This document shows, in pieces, positions 62,935-64,000 of a stretch of DNA of 64,000 bases (its first letter is position 1; each line of letters opens with the position of its first letter). The notes under the pieces are model-generated. The model was not told where the DNA came from and ran no database searches. It saw only the letters and a program-made list of their open reading frames with translations. This DNA is from Loxodes magnus (lineage: Eukaryota > Ciliophora > Karyorelictea > Loxodida > Loxodidae): assembly GCA_946699065.1 (NCBI GenBank), contig CAMPDV010000952.1:1-64000 (forward strand), given 5' to 3'. The position numbers and the translations under genes are program-made.

Positions 62935-64000
62935 AAAGATGAAGATAATAAAAAGCTTAAGAACTAAAAGACTGTAAGAAGAACTTTAAGATTGCAAATC
63001 GTTAACGTTGCGAGCTCGAATCTCTTTCTAAAGTTATATCTGAATATCGAAAGCGTGGAAATCACAAAATGACAGTAAGATGAACTTTAAGTTAGGAATT
63101 CGCTTTCCTTTAGAGCTCTGTTCAAATCCTGCCATTGAACTGAGAATCGAGAGTGCTTAAATATTAAAATTCTGAAAGAGAAACTTTAAGTTAAGAATCC
63201 ATTAATCGTTAAATGCTCTGATCAATTTCTCCAAAAGAGTTTGCTGATATTAAGCTAAGAACTATAAAACTGTAAGAGAAACTTTAAATTTGGAGGCCGT
63301 TAATCCTTGAAAGCTTCTGATTAAGTTCTCCAAGATTGAACTGAGAATCGAAAATACTAAGTACTAAAAGACTGTAAGAAGAACTTTAAGTTCGGAATCC
63401 GTTTTCCTTGAGAGCTCTAATCACGTTTTCAAAAAATGTCTGGATAGATGATAAGCTTAAGAACTTTAAGACTTTAAGAAGAACTTCAAGTATGGAATTC
63501 GTTATCCTTTAGAGCTCGATTGTTTTCTAAAGCATAATCTTATTATCGAAAGTGCTGAAATACTAAAAAACTTGAAGAGAAACTTAAGTTTGGAATCCGT
63601 TATCCTTGTGAGCTCTGATCACGTTTTCAAAAAATGTCTGGATAGATGATAAGCTTAAGAACTCCAATACGTTAAGAAGAATTTAAGTTTGGAATCCATT
63701 TTCTAGATTGCTCTGTTCTTTTTCTCAAAATACGTCTGAGTTACGAATTATCGTAATTACTTAAAGAATGAAAATATAACTTATTTTATAGACTCCGTTT
63801 CACTTGAGATCTTTGGTTTAGTTCTAAAAATTTTTGTCGGGATATAGTTGAAAAACTTAAAAATTGAAAGAAGAACTTTGACCAAAAACTCCATTCTGTT
63901 TCATATTTATATCCAGTTCTTAAATTATTAGTAATAAATTTTAAAAGCGGAAGATTTTAAGGTTGAACATTTAGTTAAAGAAATTTCTGCTTGATAGTTT
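62935..64000 (+). repeat. third copy of the large repeat unit (5' end, cut by window edge)
   Basis: About eleven 99-bp units (cores near 62974, 63075, 63172, 63270, 63374, 63474, 63572, 63672, 63768, 63865 and 63960) open the same unit seen at 35400-42213, in the same orientation. From 63720 the sequence follows 35740-36040 almost base for base. It has more tandem units than the other two copies. Its RING-kelch gene, if present, would begin about 700 bp beyond the window. Confidence 0.85.

Overview
The window is very AT-rich nuclear DNA from a ciliate with a rearranged genetic code. Almost no standard-code reading frame is longer than 100 codons, yet long, motif-rich proteins appear once UAA and UAG are read as Gln and internal UGA as Trp. 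UGA falls on Trp positions of kelch, WD40, Notch/LNR, RING and receptor ligand-binding motifs. The same UGA also ends several genes (RING-kelch, Arf-like, a zinc-knuckle gene), and two other genes seem to end at UAA. This points to a Condylostoma- or karyorelict-type code with position-dependent stops. Introns are tiny (about 19-31 nt, GT...AG). This is inference from motifs; no taxonomic marker gene is present.

Layout. 1-4170: a probable membrane protein end, and a 310-bp structured repeat. 4174-10560: inverted copy of a 6.4-6.8 kb repeat unit carrying a RING-kelch gene. 10600-13940: a non-LTR retrotransposon (reverse transcriptase, C-terminal zinc motif), then on the opposite strand a zinc-knuckle gene (13-14.8 kb). 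15508: tRNA-Leu(UAG). 17-21.3 kb: a large, apparently live receptor-like gene with a periplasmic-binding-type ectodomain and many membrane spans. 22-31 kb: mostly AT-rich spacer, with a weak coding tract and a 5'-truncated LINE copy. 30.9-31.75 kb: a second coiled-coil/zinc-knuckle gene. 32268: intron-bearing tRNA-Tyr. 35.4-42.2 kb: the other copy of the repeat unit, in inverted orientation to the first. 43 kb: WD40 gene fragment. 44-46.8 kb: a second LINE reverse transcriptase. 46.9-51.1 kb: an unidentified coding tract, then a second copy of the 14-kb zinc-knuckle gene. 53 kb: decayed WD40 repeats. 55-60.8 kb: LNR/Notch-repeat surface-protein genes flanking an intact zinc-knuckle gene on the other strand. 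61.87 kb: a broken Arf GTPase gene. 62.9 kb to the end: start of a third copy of the repeat unit.

The best-supported novelty is the pair of RING-kelch genes. Both are exactly 481 codons plus stop, keep the same five in-frame UGA codons at Trp positions, and sit in inverted 6.4-6.8 kb duplications 25 kb apart, with a third copy entering at the window edge. Also notable is a family of small coiled-coil proteins with a CCHC knuckle at four loci. Coordinates of multi-exon or decayed genes are approximate, because with no absolute stop codon every frame is open and frames were chosen by motif content and copy-to-copy comparison.
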